Positions 34,001 through 45,255 are shown, counted from the first letter of the stretch. The stretch is 64,000 nucleotides of DNA from Allolobophora icterica (GCA_963556255.1 OY744606.1:72188908-72252907), one strand, 5' to 3'. Numbers and translations are program-made. Notes: generated from the sequence alone by a model not told the origin.

Positions 34001-35159
34001 CACGCTTTGGTATGAGTTATAAGAAGAGGCTAGTGCTGGAAAGCAGGTAGGAGAGCCCATGTTAAGGATTTTTATAGGTTAGACAGGCCAGTTTCAGTCT
34101 TCCCGAACTCTATTCATAAATCGTGAATCTTATCTTGAATTCTAATTATAAATCATAAATCAAATGTAAGACAATTACTATAAATGTATTGAGGAACAAA
34201 GTTTACAGCATATGATCCCTTTATCGCGTGTTGTTTACAGTTTTATTTTAAAAGAACTGCTTTGGTCTAAGAGAAAAACTTTGATACGTACTTGGTTGAA
34301 TCGCAAAGACTCTGTGTCCATCGACTGGCAGAAGGTAAGTTTCCATAAACAATTCAGCATATTTCTGATCATGAAGAAACTCATCGTCAAGTTCTGAAAA
34401 CAAGTTTTAACAGAAGACTAATAAAAATTTCAATTGCTTATCATAAGTTCATTAAAAGCTAACCAGTATGTAAGTGAAAGGCCAAGAAATGGCATGTTTA
34501 TTACAGCATACACCAGAAACTTCTTACATGATTCGTTATATTCTGACACTATACAGTTGGATTTATTAACCTCAACTTTAGTTCAGCTTTAGGAAGGGAC
34601 CTCATTATAAAATGATATTTGCTACAACTCACAGAGGTAGCACTATATAAAAACTAACTGGCCACAACCGTAATTGTGCAAAAACCAAACATTTAACAAT
34701 TTTTATAATACAACCAACTATATCAACACGTTTTTATTGAATACCTAACCAAAATCATTAATTTAACAGGTTTACAACATAGTCAACACACACTGTAAGA
34801 ACATATAGTTTCAATGAATAGTTTAAATGAATACCTTCACCGATATTGCCTTTCAAATAAACGTCTTCCGAGTCATTCTTTGATGCTGCAAAAAGCTTGC
34901 TGGTACTGAAGCACGCAGCTTGACGGTGAAAAGGCGAACTGCAAAATGTTTTTTCAGCAAGGAATTTTTTCACAAAACGAAACCAGACCTGCGGGTTAGC
35001 TTTGGTAAAGTTTCTTAGATCTGTGGAAGTTTGTAAACATGTAAAAGTCCGATTAAAGTTTAAGGCTGATCCTTGTTGGCATACACGGCTACTCAAAGTC
35101 CACTGAAGACTTTTCATTGGCATCATATATCTTACTGTTCGAACACCTACGCACAGCAT
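26398..35159 (-). CDS. GTPBP6: GTPBP6-like HflX-family GTPase (11 exons)
   Basis: Exons read by eye, in coding order: 35159-34835, 34393-34292, 33779-33673, 32857-32676, 32187-32098, 31981-31870, 30866-30746, 29519-29311, 28126-27975, 27385-27224 and 26512-26398. Every junction has AG before and GT after, and phases agree. The sum is 1677 bp, 558 residues plus stop (human GTPBP6 is about 516). The first ATG is 35159; the frame upstream starts only at TTG after a stop. The basic N-terminus (MLCVGVRTVRYMMPMK..) suits a mitochondrial presequence. An HflX-type N-domain (VFGKGNFAG..) and a coiled linker (EREQKLRKELAKLRSQRD) precede the G domain: G1 GYTNAGKT 342-349 split by an intron after A346, G2 FATLD 368-372, G3 DTVG 390-393, G4 NKAD 459-462. 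The family acts on ribosomes; GTPBP6 is implicated in mitoribosome assembly and recycling. The last exon is the least certain, with a weak acceptor pyrimidine tract. Confidence 0.9.
27540..27655 (-). mobile_element. SINE 3' fragment in GTPBP6 intron
   Basis: TATAGTGCCCCTTCAAGG..CTACTCAGGAGCGCTCCC resembles the 3' part of the SINE family (reverse orientation of GGGAGCGCCTCTGAGTAG..GGCGCTATA). The tRNA-like head is missing. Confidence 0.55.
28183..28210 (-). repeat. Stray 3' hairpin fragment and local duplication in intron 8
   Basis: GCCCGAGGTACG..CTCAGGC resembles the terminal hairpin of the retroelement family at 11101 and 28391. It is flanked by a near-exact duplication of ATAAAAACACCAAATGTAAA (28140-28160 and about 28249-28270). 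Confidence 0.45.
28383..28947 (-). pseudogene. Retroelement C-terminal fragment, copy 3, in GTPBP6 intron 8
   Basis: The 179-residue minus-strand frame reads YPSTKEPTGLVRTEGRRPDG..TLIPW..., then ELSTHLAIPLAFETLGLI, SFLxQ-like TTFLYQCLSLTIQRFNVV and a stop near the terminal hairpin (28391-28418). It is homologous to 11493-12055 but the WDVT block is degraded (VGCDRD..). It is bracketed by about 65-bp imperfect direct repeats, 28315-28382 and 28948-29011, unusually long for a target duplication. Same strand as the host gene; intronic, so probably spliced out. Confidence 0.65.
30024..30374. mobile_element. hAT-type MITE in GTPBP6 intron 7, 8-bp duplication
   Basis: Ends CAGTGGTTTTCAACC and GGTTGGAAACAACTG are inverted repeats. 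The exact duplication GTTTAGAC lies at 30016-30023 and 30375-30382, fitting the Buster/Charlie-type nnnTAnnn preference. 351 bp, no transposase. Subterminal GGTTCCA/TGGAACC words occur at both ends. Confidence 0.88.
31016..31112. repeat. (CAT)n/(CAC)n/(CGT)n trinucleotide repeat in GTPBP6 intron 6
   Basis: CAT units followed by CAC and CGT units. The poly-Ser/Pro/Met frames through it are artefacts. Confidence 0.9.
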
Positions 35160-35378
35160 GATTCCGAATCTAGAGTCAAGACACAAACTAATATGTCAAA
35201 AAAGCAGTATTCGGTTGCAAACTAATTCATCAACTTTTCCATTCCGCTGTTTAGACAAAAGTTACTCTGTCCAGTGTCCACGTACTTTCAAGCCACACAC
35301 TACAAACAGAAATGAAGAAGAGACGTAATTAGAAATATTTCAATAAGAGCACAATCAGTAAGAATCATTGCTCTAAAC

Positions 35379-35729
35379 CAGTGGTTCTTAAACTTTGTCA
35401 AGCTAGGGACCGGCACCACGTGTATGCTGCTTTGCGCGGACCACTAATAGCAAGCGCGGGATCGGAACCTGAGGATACGCACACAAAATATGGGGGATTC
35501 AAGGGTTTTGCTGCTAAAGTTGCTAAACCAGACTAAATCAATTTTTACTATGTACATTATCATTATGTGATTCACAGTTTCACGTTATTTCTGAAGTATT
35601 TTTCATATGTCGTTGATGTTTTATCCAAAAGTTGAAAAATTATGAATTTTAAAGGATTGTTTCACGGACCGGTGACCAGAGCTCCGCGGACCGGCGCTGG
35701 TCCGCGGACCACCACTTTAAGAACCACTG
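35379..35729. mobile_element. hAT-type MITE upstream of GTPBP6, 8-bp duplication
   Basis: Ends CAGTGGTTCTTAAAC and TTTAAGAACCACTG are inverted repeats. The exact duplication CTCTAAAC (35371-35378, 35730-35737) fits nnnTAnnn. The interior has GGTCCGCGGACC palindromes near the right end. The length, 351 bp, equals the intronic element but the interior differs. The left end is about 210 bp upstream of the GTPBP6 start codon, so it is close to the promoter. Confidence 0.9.
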
Positions 35730-35747
35730 CTCTAAACAACATATGTC

Positions 35748-36030
35748 TCTGGCTATTTATATAGCACATTTCATGGCTGTCCTTGATATGATTCCCAGAG
35801 ACAACACTATGAGGAATCAAAAGCTCCTGGGAAGATCACAAGTCAATGGCGTGGATAGAACTGGAGACTGAAACAATTTAACCAAGCACAACCAATGGCA
35901 CTCAGCAACTGTGAGTGAGGGACTGGCTTAAGGTCCCCACAAAGTAAACTGCTGAGAGTAGACTTGCGCCCGTTCTCCATGCTACAAAGCGATCGCTCTC
36001 TCCAATCATCTACTGTGTCCCACAACTCCT
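35748..36030 (-). mobile_element. Divergent member of the SINE family
   Basis: On the minus strand a tRNA-like head is followed by GGGACCTTAAGCCAGTCCCT and CACTCACAGTTGCT, matching the GGACCTTGGGCAAGTCCTTC block of the SINE at 15229. The tail ends GTGCTATATAAATAGCC. A and B boxes are degraded. Confidence 0.55.
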
Positions 36031-36109
36031 ATATGGCAATATTAACTATTATAAATATTGCTGTTGTTGCTTAATCAATGTTATTTTTCGCCAGTGCATT
36101 GCTATATAA

Positions 36110-36400
36110 TTTTTACTAGGAAATGTGCTCGAATCAATTGTGTCACAGCTTCACCAGACATAATACGAGTAGCTGTTTTAGGTCCATGTCTTCTAAAGCG
36201 GATACACATATCCGATTGCCAATGGCGTCCAAGAAACTCATGACGGTATTAAATCCACAAAGTTTCCAAACAATATTCAATCCTGCAGTCTTAGATATAT
36301 CTACTGCTTTCAGCCACAATGGCATGTCGATTATAATGCAACGATATTCAATTGTTTTACTTGTTCTATAATATACAACAAAGTGTAGTAAAGGCAAGTC
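36110..36400 (-). pseudogene. Degenerate fragment of a multi-copy metazoan repeat protein
   Basis: The minus strand reads IIIDMPLWLKAVDISKTAGLNIVWKLCGFNTVMSFLDAIGN, then after a frameshift GPKTATRIMSGEAVTQLIRAHFLV. I recall this pattern (QPLWxKAxEI...RLGGFHxxMSFLGSIG...GKAxxRAxRGHxLV) from large uncharacterised, probably transposon-associated proteins repeated in cnidarian, mollusc and echinoderm genomes. It is a short broken relic and no function is assigned. Confidence 0.5.
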
Positions 36401-37090
36401 TCGTCTGATGCATTAAGATCAATCAATGTTACAAACTGGACAACAGAGGCTGAACTATGTCCATGAGATCAGATCGTCTGCGTAAATCCAGACCATTGCA
36501 TAACCGCATTATCGCTCGCAAGGAGTATTTTGTAAAATAACTTCATAAATAATTAAGATTTAGGTGGGGAATTGAAACTACATAAACAATATATCATTAC
36601 CTTTACCACGAAATGCTGCTTGTTACAATTTTGCTCCGGTATATAAAAAAATTAATGGAAAAAGCACCTTCACCATGTTTACATCGAACACGTATCATTC
36701 TAGAGTCCGCACTAGAGTGTGCACTGCTAAGTATTTATTCTCTACGGACATCTATCGATTCGTTTCATATCCTTACGTCAAGGTACGAGTCTAATTTGGT
36801 AGCTGTTAATATTTCCCCATTTCGCAATTTCGTCGGATTTCTACTGCATATTCTCTATAGTCTCTTTCAAAACTTTCTGTGTGAAAAAACATTTTTCATA
36901 GTAAACCAGTGCGTTTACAACTTAATTGGTTGACCTAGGGCACGAAATGAGTCAACCGAGAGCGAACTTTTATAGCGCAATCATCACAGAACGTCAGGAA
37001 AAATATATTATCTAGAATATTATTATCCATGTCAAGAAGCTGACCTCGAGAACAGGGTCCATTAACTTCGGCAGTTTTAACATTCGGTCC
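36401..37090. other. Intergenic, nothing recognised
   Basis: The plus-strand ORF at 36613-36933 has no domain. No repeat structure was seen. Confidence 0.45.
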
Positions 37091-37098
37091 GCTATCCG

Positions 37099-38071
37099 CA
37101 GTCTTGTTGTCAAGACCTTAAACCTCAAGACCAAGACCAAGACCAAGACCTTGAACCTCAAGACCAAGACCAAGACCTTGAACCTCAAGACCAAGACCAA
37201 GACCAAGACCTTGAACCTCAAGACCAAGACCAAGACCTTGAACCTCAAGACCAAGACCAAGACCAAGACCTTGAACCTCAAGACCAAGACCAAGACTTTG
37301 AAACTCAAGACCAAAACCGAGAAAAATACCAAAAAAATCACAACCTTATCCAGACTTCTATTCCTCACTAAAATAATTGTCAAGTCGGACTACTCGCTAT
37401 TTTAATTAAAACATGAATCTTTATTTTATTCAATCAAAACAACTCCAAATGCAGACTGCAGCTGAGAATTTCGAATTCGTATTTAGGCCTACAAAAGTCT
37501 TTCATGCGAAATGTTATTCCAAATGCCTGTTGCATTTTATAAAAACCAATTCGCTCAGAATTTTCGAACCAAGACGTGACCTGTGAGCCTCATAAAAATT
37601 CTGCCATGTGAAAAATACGTTCTACAGTGCTGAATTCACTGGCACACGGAGCAGCTTTTCAAGCACTGGATGTAAATGTACAAATCTTGAGTCTATTTTG
37701 ATATCATTCTATGGTAAATAACCAGAAGTCCAAATAATTGTCCAAAACAACAGTAAAGCCTCATTCACACCGTGTAGCCTAAATAGGCTACTAAAGCAAT
37801 TGTATTAGTAATTATTGGATAAATTTTTAAAATCCTTACGTTTTGTTAAATGACTGTTCATATATTGACAGCCGGTCTTAGTCTTGGTCTTGCGAGACCA
37901 AGACCAAGACTTTGAGCCTCAAGACCAAGACCAAGACCAAGACCTTGAACCTCAAGACCAAGACCAAGACCAAGACTTTTGGTCTCAAGACCAAGACCAA
38001 GACCAAGACTTTTAAAAACGAACTCGAGTGCACTCGAGACCAAGACCTTGGTCTCGAGGACAACAAGACTG
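37099..38071. mobile_element. hAT-type element with AAGACC subterminal arrays, 8-bp duplication
   Basis: Terminal inverted repeats CAGTCTTGTTGTC and GACAACAAGACTG are flanked by an exact 8-bp duplication GCTATCCG (37091-37098, 38072-38079). Just inside each end lies a tandem array of 24-30 bp units built from AAGACC and TTGAACCTC (37113-37318 and 37895-38050), in the same orientation, which give [12 protein letters not shown] pseudo-ORFs. The 550-bp middle shows no transposase. The arrays may be expanded transposase-binding sites. Confidence 0.88.
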
Positions 38072-38329
38072 GCTATCCGTCGATCTGTTTGTAAGGATCC
38101 CAACCATGTCCTTCGGGCCTGACTCTCCTCCTCGTAGCACCGGTGGTCATAATCTTGAAATCTTCATACTAGATCTCATAACTTCTCCCTGTCGCACAAA
38201 GATGACCGCAACTACATCTCACGCATCCTTTAAAGGAATGCTTACTGACAATTTCATGTATAAAACCCTGTACTCTTGGCCCTATTATAGGCCTAACTGT
38301 CTTCTATAATCTAGTTTGTCTAAGTTGCG

Positions 38330-38472
<143 letters not shown>

Positions 38473-40259
38473 CTGCCATCATACACCATCTACTCAAAGA
38501 CGAACATCTAGACATCCTATATGTTTCTTTAATTTAGTGTTGGAATATTTACACACAATTGTCTGATTATTTGCTCATCGAAAATATTCGTTGAAGGTTT
38601 CCTGAGTTAGATAGGGCCTAGCAAATAGTCGGTCTGCAGCCAATGTTTATTGAGTGTAATCCCTGTTTCTAAATGCATAGGATTCGAACCCAAGGCAGAG
38701 CAGAACCTTGCAATACCTACAATTAGGTTGCTTGTTTCTGCTAAAATCGTTCACTTCTTCTAAGTTCTGAGGTGCCAGGAAAAGGTTCAGGTTTGGTCTC
38801 CATATATGACGTCACATTGACGTGGTAAGCTGCAACCCACCTTAGGCTAGCCTCTCTCTCAACCGGACTTGGATCTTAACCGGACATCTGTGGACAACCC
38901 TTCTGACATGTCGTATTGCTCTTAGCTGATGCACTGCGCTGAACTTTGTGTGTAAGTAAGTAACTATGAAACGCAGTTTAAAACAGAAATAATAATAAAC
39001 TTTGTGATGAAGATATAGCCTACCTACACAACGTTTCGTGCACGGGTGGTAGGTGTATAGCCTAGAGATGAACGTTACGAAACGCTTTTACCAACAGTTT
39101 TGTTATAAATGAATTTTAAATTAACATCGAATGACACCTTAGAGACGATGTGATCGAAGTTCAAACTTCGTAATTGATTTAACAGTTAACTAAAAACACG
39201 CAAATGTGACGCAATTGTAGGCCTAGTCTCCACCGTGCATTCAAATAGCCTACCCTTATAGAGAATTCTTGCACCTTAATCACACATTTTCCTTCCAGAA
39301 CCTTCTGTCTCATGCCTCGTTCTAACTGTTCACAACTACAGGCCTTTGAGACACGCGTTTTTTTAAAACGAAACCGTTGTTAAGACAACAAAGACAGGCT
39401 TCAAACAGATGGTAAGCCCATTACTCTAGACCTGCACTTTTACTGTGACGCATTACCAACCTAAACGAACGTAGCAACAGCAATTTATTATGATTATAGC
39501 CACTGGCGTAATGGCGAAAGGCATAACTGCACCGAGCAATGTCCGTAGAGACTGATGTCGTTGTCAGATGTTCTCCGTGATAATTTCTCCCCTGAGTGTC
39601 AGTAATTATAATGGATGAGCTAATTGACAGGCGATTCGGAAGCCGTCTCTGGAGGGCAGTGAGGACTCGCGCAGGGTGTGCTTTGGGAAATTGTCTGCTT
39701 GCTTGACCAATGACTTCCGTTCTGATCTACAGTGTTCGAAATTACAATGGCAATTCTCCGTGCAAGAGTGAATGCCGTCTGAACCAGTGCATTCGTTCAA
39801 GAGTACATTATGTCGATGAGCAAATGCTGGTTTAAATGCACGGGTGTTGGAATAATGCATATATTGGGATGAATAAATGTTTGGAAGGTACATGTGAATG
39901 AATGCGTCGGTGTGCGAATACGTTGGCGTGTGAATGCATGCTTGAATAGATTTTATGAGGGAATGCATGTCATGGTTGGATGAATTCTAAATGCTTGGTT
40001 TGATTGCCTCTGAACAATCTATCATTAGCGTATTATTACTGAATGCGCGAATGAATTCAACAAAGATAGGTTCGTTGCTTGACTTGCGGTAATTAAGTTA
40101 AGAATTAATTGTGTAAGTCTAAAATCGGAGTGAGCAGTTGATTAATCATTAGTGAAATAGGCCTAAACTCCTCGTTCAAAGTCTAGTCCTGCATGGCATT
40201 TAATAGTCATTTTGTCGTCATCGTCATTGTTTTAATTGTAATCACAAACATGCGCTAAT

Positions 40260-40341
<82 letters not shown>

Positions 40342-40826
40342 ACATCATCATCATCATCACCATCACAACACTGAATATTTATGGCACCCAAAGACAAGGT
40401 GAAAATCATCAACATCACCAGCAACACCAGCAGGAGCACCATTAGCATCCTCATCTCACCAGCCTACGTTGCAACTGCCATCGCTTATAACACGAGCTCC
40501 CAACAACTTCAAATCATGAACAATTTCATGACAATTACACACTGACACACAACACAAAGTGCATCACGAACGAACAGGTACAAGAAAATATAATAGTCAT
40601 GAGGAATGAGTATTTCAACAGAAATTGCATAATTGAAACTGATGCCATACTCGTATTGTTTCACAAGACTCTTGCATCCATTGAGGTACGTACGTTAAAC
40701 GCAGTTTCAAGCACATCTCGGCCAGTTCGCAGCAATTACACGAACAAAAACCGAATTTGAGCAATAAATTAAAAGATATTACGAAAGACAAATCAAGCCA
40801 ATCGAAAGATTACACCCGCGATAACC
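38473..40826. other. Intergenic; (ATC)n at 40258-40345
   Basis: Contains the dispersed repeat related to 24600-24770 at 38815-38950, the ATC microsatellite and no recognised gene. The 120-residue minus ORF at 39606-39968 has no domain. The region borders the 3' end of RGM. Confidence 0.45.
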
Positions 40827-43800
40827 CTATTTTAGATGAAGCGCAGACGACAAACTGCAAACCAGTGCAATAATCCAGAAGCCGGCTGTTCCATTTGACA
40901 CCTTCCGTGATGCTCTTCCATAAGCGTCTTGCATACCCTCTGCCGCTGCCAGCTCTATGCCGCCGGCGACGTGTCTGACTCCCAGATTTTGGGTCAGCCT
41001 CCTTCCGTCTTCGTAGGAGAAGATGGAGGAGTTACTGATGTTGAAGTCACCGGCAACGATGACGTCAAAAACGCAGCTCTGTAAATAGGCGTCCTTAAGT
41101 CCTTCACCGCTGCACCTCGATCTGGCCTCGCTCCGGGTGGACAACGAACCGCTCCTTTGCAGGACTTGATCCATGTCGTAGCTGCTGATCCTCTCGTCAA
41201 CCGGACATTGCGTCAGGCAGAGCTGGATCGGCGCTTCCCGTCGTGCATCTCGTCTCCGAATCACTTCCGCCGGCATTGCTATGACAACGGAGTAAACAGC
41301 GCCGAAAACTCGGAGAACTATCGTGGCTGCGATACGGCGGAAGGATATTTCCACGTGTTCGGCGGTGATTTGGCGGATGTGAACACCTGCTGCGCTACCG
41401 ATTTCAGTCCTTCCGTTGTCGAAGGTTGCTGGTAGGTAGCCCCCCTGGGCGTGGTAGCTGGCATAACGATCTCCTGCACACTCTGGGTCGGCCTTGGCAA
41501 TCACCGTCACCTGAGCGCAACGAATAATTAATTATTTATATACTGCATAATTAATTATTTATCCATTGAATAATTAAATATTCACGCATTAAATAATTAA
41601 TTATTTATACAGTGAATAATTAATTATTTATGCACTGAATAATTATTTATGTATTGACTAATTAATTATTTACGCATTGAATAATTAATTATTTATGCAT
41701 TGGATAGTAAATTATTATTTATGCATTTGATATTTAGTTATAATATTTATGCATTGACTAAATAGTAAATAATTATGTGTGTGTTGAATAGGAATAGGCG
41801 CGAAATAAGTTTCACCTTAACTTCTTTCAGTAGCGTTACTTCTGTTAGCTACAGAGGCAGAGATACGCGATCACAAGAAACTGCTTCTATATCGAGATTC
41901 GGACAAACCTTAGAGATGGCAGTGAAGTCTTCACTGTTCAGAGGCTCGTTGGAGGTCTGCACGGTAAATTGGTCGTTATCCATGAGGGGCCACGCCCCCT
42001 TGACCTTACAGGTCTCGAAGCGTCCATCAAAAGTCCGAATATGCGGATCGCCAAACACGGAACAGTAGCGCATCTCGGACTTGCCCTGGAAGGAGCAGGG
42101 AGTCTGGTAGGAGGGGCCAGGGTTGAGAGAGATCCCTGGACGATAGACTGGTCCGTGGGAGGAGCAGTTGAGCCTCTTCATCTGTCTCTCGATGCTCTTG
42201 TGTGCGCTGTGGAAGTTGAGGTTGCCGAGACAGGACCTGCTGTGGTTGCGGATGCAGGAGAAGAAGCTGCGGAAGACGGAGCATCTCTGCTGCCAGACAT
42301 CCGTTGTCATGGAAACCGATTCGTGAGCAGAGGAGTGGCGATCGGTGAGTGGGAAGCTTGGGAAATCGTCGTAAAACTCCAGTGAATCCTGACCCGATTG
42401 ATAGAGGTCCCAACAGAGTTGGAGCGGACATGGATCGGAAGCCTCTAGATGCACAAACACACATACATAGACAGTCTCTTTAATTATTTTTCGTATTTAT
42501 TTCCTTTATTCAATTCTATTTTATTTGCTATCTTTACTCAGTCTATGTTTGTTTATTTGCTTTATAAAATTTATTTTGACTGAAGTAGAACTGATCTCTC
42601 AAAAATTAGAAATGTCTTCGGAGAAAAAGGTTCTTGAAGAGCTGTTAGATTCGTCAAGATCCGGCAGAGTAAAGATGACGCGGAAGGCGTTGTCGTTAAA
42701 GCGTTGACAGGTAGGCCTAAGAAAATACGCTGGTAAAAGTTATGCAGTTGTTTGATTCAATTCACATTCTGACTATATGCAGTTCCTAAATTACAAGTTC
42801 AGAGTATTTGACGGAAAGAAATAAAGAAGACGAAATAAAGCAATTACGTAAAATTAAATAGTATTGACAAGTATTATAAGCAAAATCAGGCTTGTATATT
42901 ATTATTCTATATTAATAATTGTGCTTTTTGGACTTGGATATACTGCTTTTATGAAATCTTCAATGAATGCTGTGAAACGGGTCGACTGAAAGGCACTCAG
43001 GCGAAAAACTCAGTTCAACCGGAACGATATGAATACGATGTTGGTTCGAATGTTGAGTAGAAACGTGTGTATGAAGCATAAAGTTACAGTGGGGTAATAA
43101 CATCAAGAGCAATGTGATGGAAGGTTTCCGAGGTCTTCCAGTAGTCTTAAATATTCGCGGGATAAGATTTGTGCTGGCAGCATCGAAAGAACCTACGGGC
43201 AGAAGCGAAGTCTATGGGAAAATGATTTTGGTTTGGGTTAGTACAGAAGGTCGATTCCAGGCCACTTGAGGTAGCTCGGCCCAGCATCCATGGGCGTCCG
43301 GAGGGGGAAGGGGACATTTGCCCTCATGGATTTTGCAAATATTTAAAAAATTAAATATTTTCATTATTATGATTATTACAACAGCCCAACACGATTTTCA
43401 ATGCGAAAAAGCACTTAATTTTTAGGTGAGGTCCATAATCATTGTTTATTTTTTATGCAAATTATTTTTCCATACAAAAAACGTCATTTCGCCCCCCCCC
43501 CTAAAATATTTTGCCCCCTAAAAATTCATGCGGACGCCCGCGCCAGCATCCCAATATGGTCAGTAAATGTCTACCAACATAATTATGTTGTTAGGTTAAA
43601 AAAAGTCATGCTGGTGAATTGTTGCGGTTGCCTTTGCTCTTCGGCCGAACGGTCCTTCAACCTCTGATCATGTGTAAACAATTGTGTTACGTTTACCGGA
43701 AGCTTTTAACAATGTATGTTGATTGTTGCGTCATGCCAAGCAGCTAAATGGTTAACCATTTAATCGCTTACGTTATTATATATTTTACCAACTGACGTAT

Positions 43801-45255
43801 CTCATTGTTTGCTCATTGTTTTAGTTCATTGTCTTACTCGCTGTCTTCTATTTACGGTTGGTAAATTAACGTAGTTCATTGTATTGTTAGAAGGATAATC
43901 GTCACCGTAGAAACAGACTTAATGAAGAGTGATGACGAATCAATTACGGACTTCGTCTCCTATAGGTCTTAGCATCACCCTGGCAACGGAAGCAATGAAT
44001 TCCATTGTTGCGTCATTTGACGTTTCACAATGAAAGCCCATTGTGTTGTTAAACATGAATTGCAAGTTCGACAATTTAACGTGTATGCCTACTGTTTCGT
44101 CGTAAGCGGACACGGAACTTTGAAAATTGAGTACTATTGTGAAAGTTTAAAATTGAGTAGGGGTCTACTATTGTGAAATAGGTCATCGATTCTATTACAT
44201 GACTAATAGTTTATAACGACAATGCAGTTCAACGTTAACGACGTCGTGCTTACGCGTTTGATACGCATTTTGTGAAAAACCATTACTCAATTTTCATTTT
44301 GCAGGTCTATCCTAAAGTTAGATAAGCAGCTCAGAAATTAACTATTTAGTGATTACAGAAAGCGTAAGATCTATTGCATGTCGAATAGTATTAGCGATGA
44401 TGACAGTTACCTTCAGGATGCAATTGATTGCAATTGAAAACTTCAAGAATCTTGTGTAGAGAGAAGCGTGAAAATTGTTTGCACTCTGATCTTTAAAGCC
44501 TTACGCTTTTTGTAATTACTAAATATTTAATATCTGAGCTGCTTATCTAACTTTAGGATAGACCTGCAAAATGAACACTTTCTACCACAACACTTAATAC
44601 CCGTGGCTGCCTATCGGAGTTGACTTCTTCCCTCGACAAATCTCCTCTCCCTCCACATTCTTCTACCTCATCATCTTCTGCTGTTCATCATCATTATCGT
44701 CGTCCGTATCGTCATCACCATCATCATCGCCTCCTCCTCCACTTTCTTCTCTTCTTTATCTCTTCTTCTAACTCCTCCTCCACCCCTCTTCTTCTACTTC
44801 TTCTCCTTCTCCTTCTTTTTATCTTCCATCTTCTACTCTTCTCAGTGGCGTAGCTATCATATGTGCAGGGTGTGCAAGGCACCCGGGCCCACGACCTCCA
44901 GGGGCCCACAATATTGGTAAGAACGCAAGGCTACAAGCCTTACAGGGCTAAACAGGGGCCCATGCGGAACCCTCTGTCCACGGGCCCATGAAAAGCTAGC
45001 CACGCCACTGCTCTTCCTCTTTCTTTTCATGCTCTTTAACTTCCACCTGCTCTTCCTTTTTCGTCTTCTTCTCCTTCTGCATATATAGAAACTAACTGAC
45101 TATTCACCTGTCGCTTCTGGTGGCATCCGAAGAACGTTACCGCTGGCGACGCTAAACCTCCAGAGGAGGAGTGGATAAACCCTCAGCGGCCGGAACAGAT
45201 AAGTCGTTCCTAGGCAGAGCAGTAAGCATCTGAATCCGGCCGAATCCAGCTTCAT
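40827..45255 (-). CDS. RGM: Repulsive guidance molecule (RGM) family, GPI-anchored
   Basis: Three exons: 45255-45108, 42444-41909 and 41510-40827, 1368 bp, 455 residues plus stop. All junctions are AG/GT, with phases 1 then 0. Exon 1 encodes a hydrophobic signal segment (FRCLLLCLGTTYLF..) and ends CAG|GTGAAT; the upstream TTG at 45312 is not a start. Exon 2 carries the cysteine-rich N-terminal region (CPLQLCWDLY, RSCLGNLNFHSA, NCSSHGP) and the von Willebrand D-type segment with the autoproteolytic site FGDPH (G181 D182 P183 H184), then FETCKVKGAWPLMDN. Exon 3 starts VTVIAKADPECAG and continues through CLTQCPVDERIS and YLQSCVFDVIVAGDFN. It ends SNGTAGFWIIALVCSLSSAL, a GPI-anchor signal. The length fits RGMa/b and hemojuvelin (about 430-450). 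The family binds neogenin and acts as BMP co-receptors at the cell surface. An internal RGD typical of some vertebrate RGMs was not seen. Confidence 0.93.
41515..41770. repeat. AT-rich minisatellite in RGM intron 2
   Basis: About eight diverged copies of a unit near 31 bp, AATAATTAATTATTTATGCA plus TTG. It fills most of the 398-bp intron. Confidence 0.85.
43290..43542. mobile_element. MITE in RGM intron 1 with 9-bp duplication
   Basis: GGGCGTCCG near the left end and CGGACGCCC near the right end are inverted repeats. CCAGCATCC occurs exactly on both sides (43281-43289, 43543-43551). Terminal G-rich and C-rich strings recall the MITEs at 19455 and 24103. A 9-bp duplication would suit Mutator-type, an 8-bp reading hAT. 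Confidence 0.75.
44293..44575. mobile_element. Foldback MITE with about 80-bp inverted repeats, RGM intron 1
   Basis: The left arm TTCATTTTGCAGGTCTATCC continues CTAAAGTTAGATAAGCAGCTCAGA and pairs with 44495-44575. The outer 40 bp or so are perfect, the inner part about 85 percent. There is no ORF and no clear target duplication. Confidence 0.8.
44843..45010. mobile_element. CAGTGGCGTAGCTA-type MITE in RGM intron 1
   Basis: Ends CAGTGGCGTAGCTA and TAGCCACGCCACTG are inverted repeats (one mismatch). The interior has GGGCCCA words on both sides. It lies within a CTTCT-rich tract, so the duplication is unclear. The right end is 98 bp from RGM exon 1. Confidence 0.75.

Noticed and set aside
35160..35186. 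Upstream start of the GTPBP6 first exon
   Set aside because: The frame there opens with TTG, not ATG; the first ATG is at 35159.
37151..38103. Lys/Thr-rich NLKTKTK protein or telomere-like repeat
   Set aside because: The AAGACC arrays are subterminal repeats of a transposon with inverted ends and an 8-bp duplication; no telomeric context.
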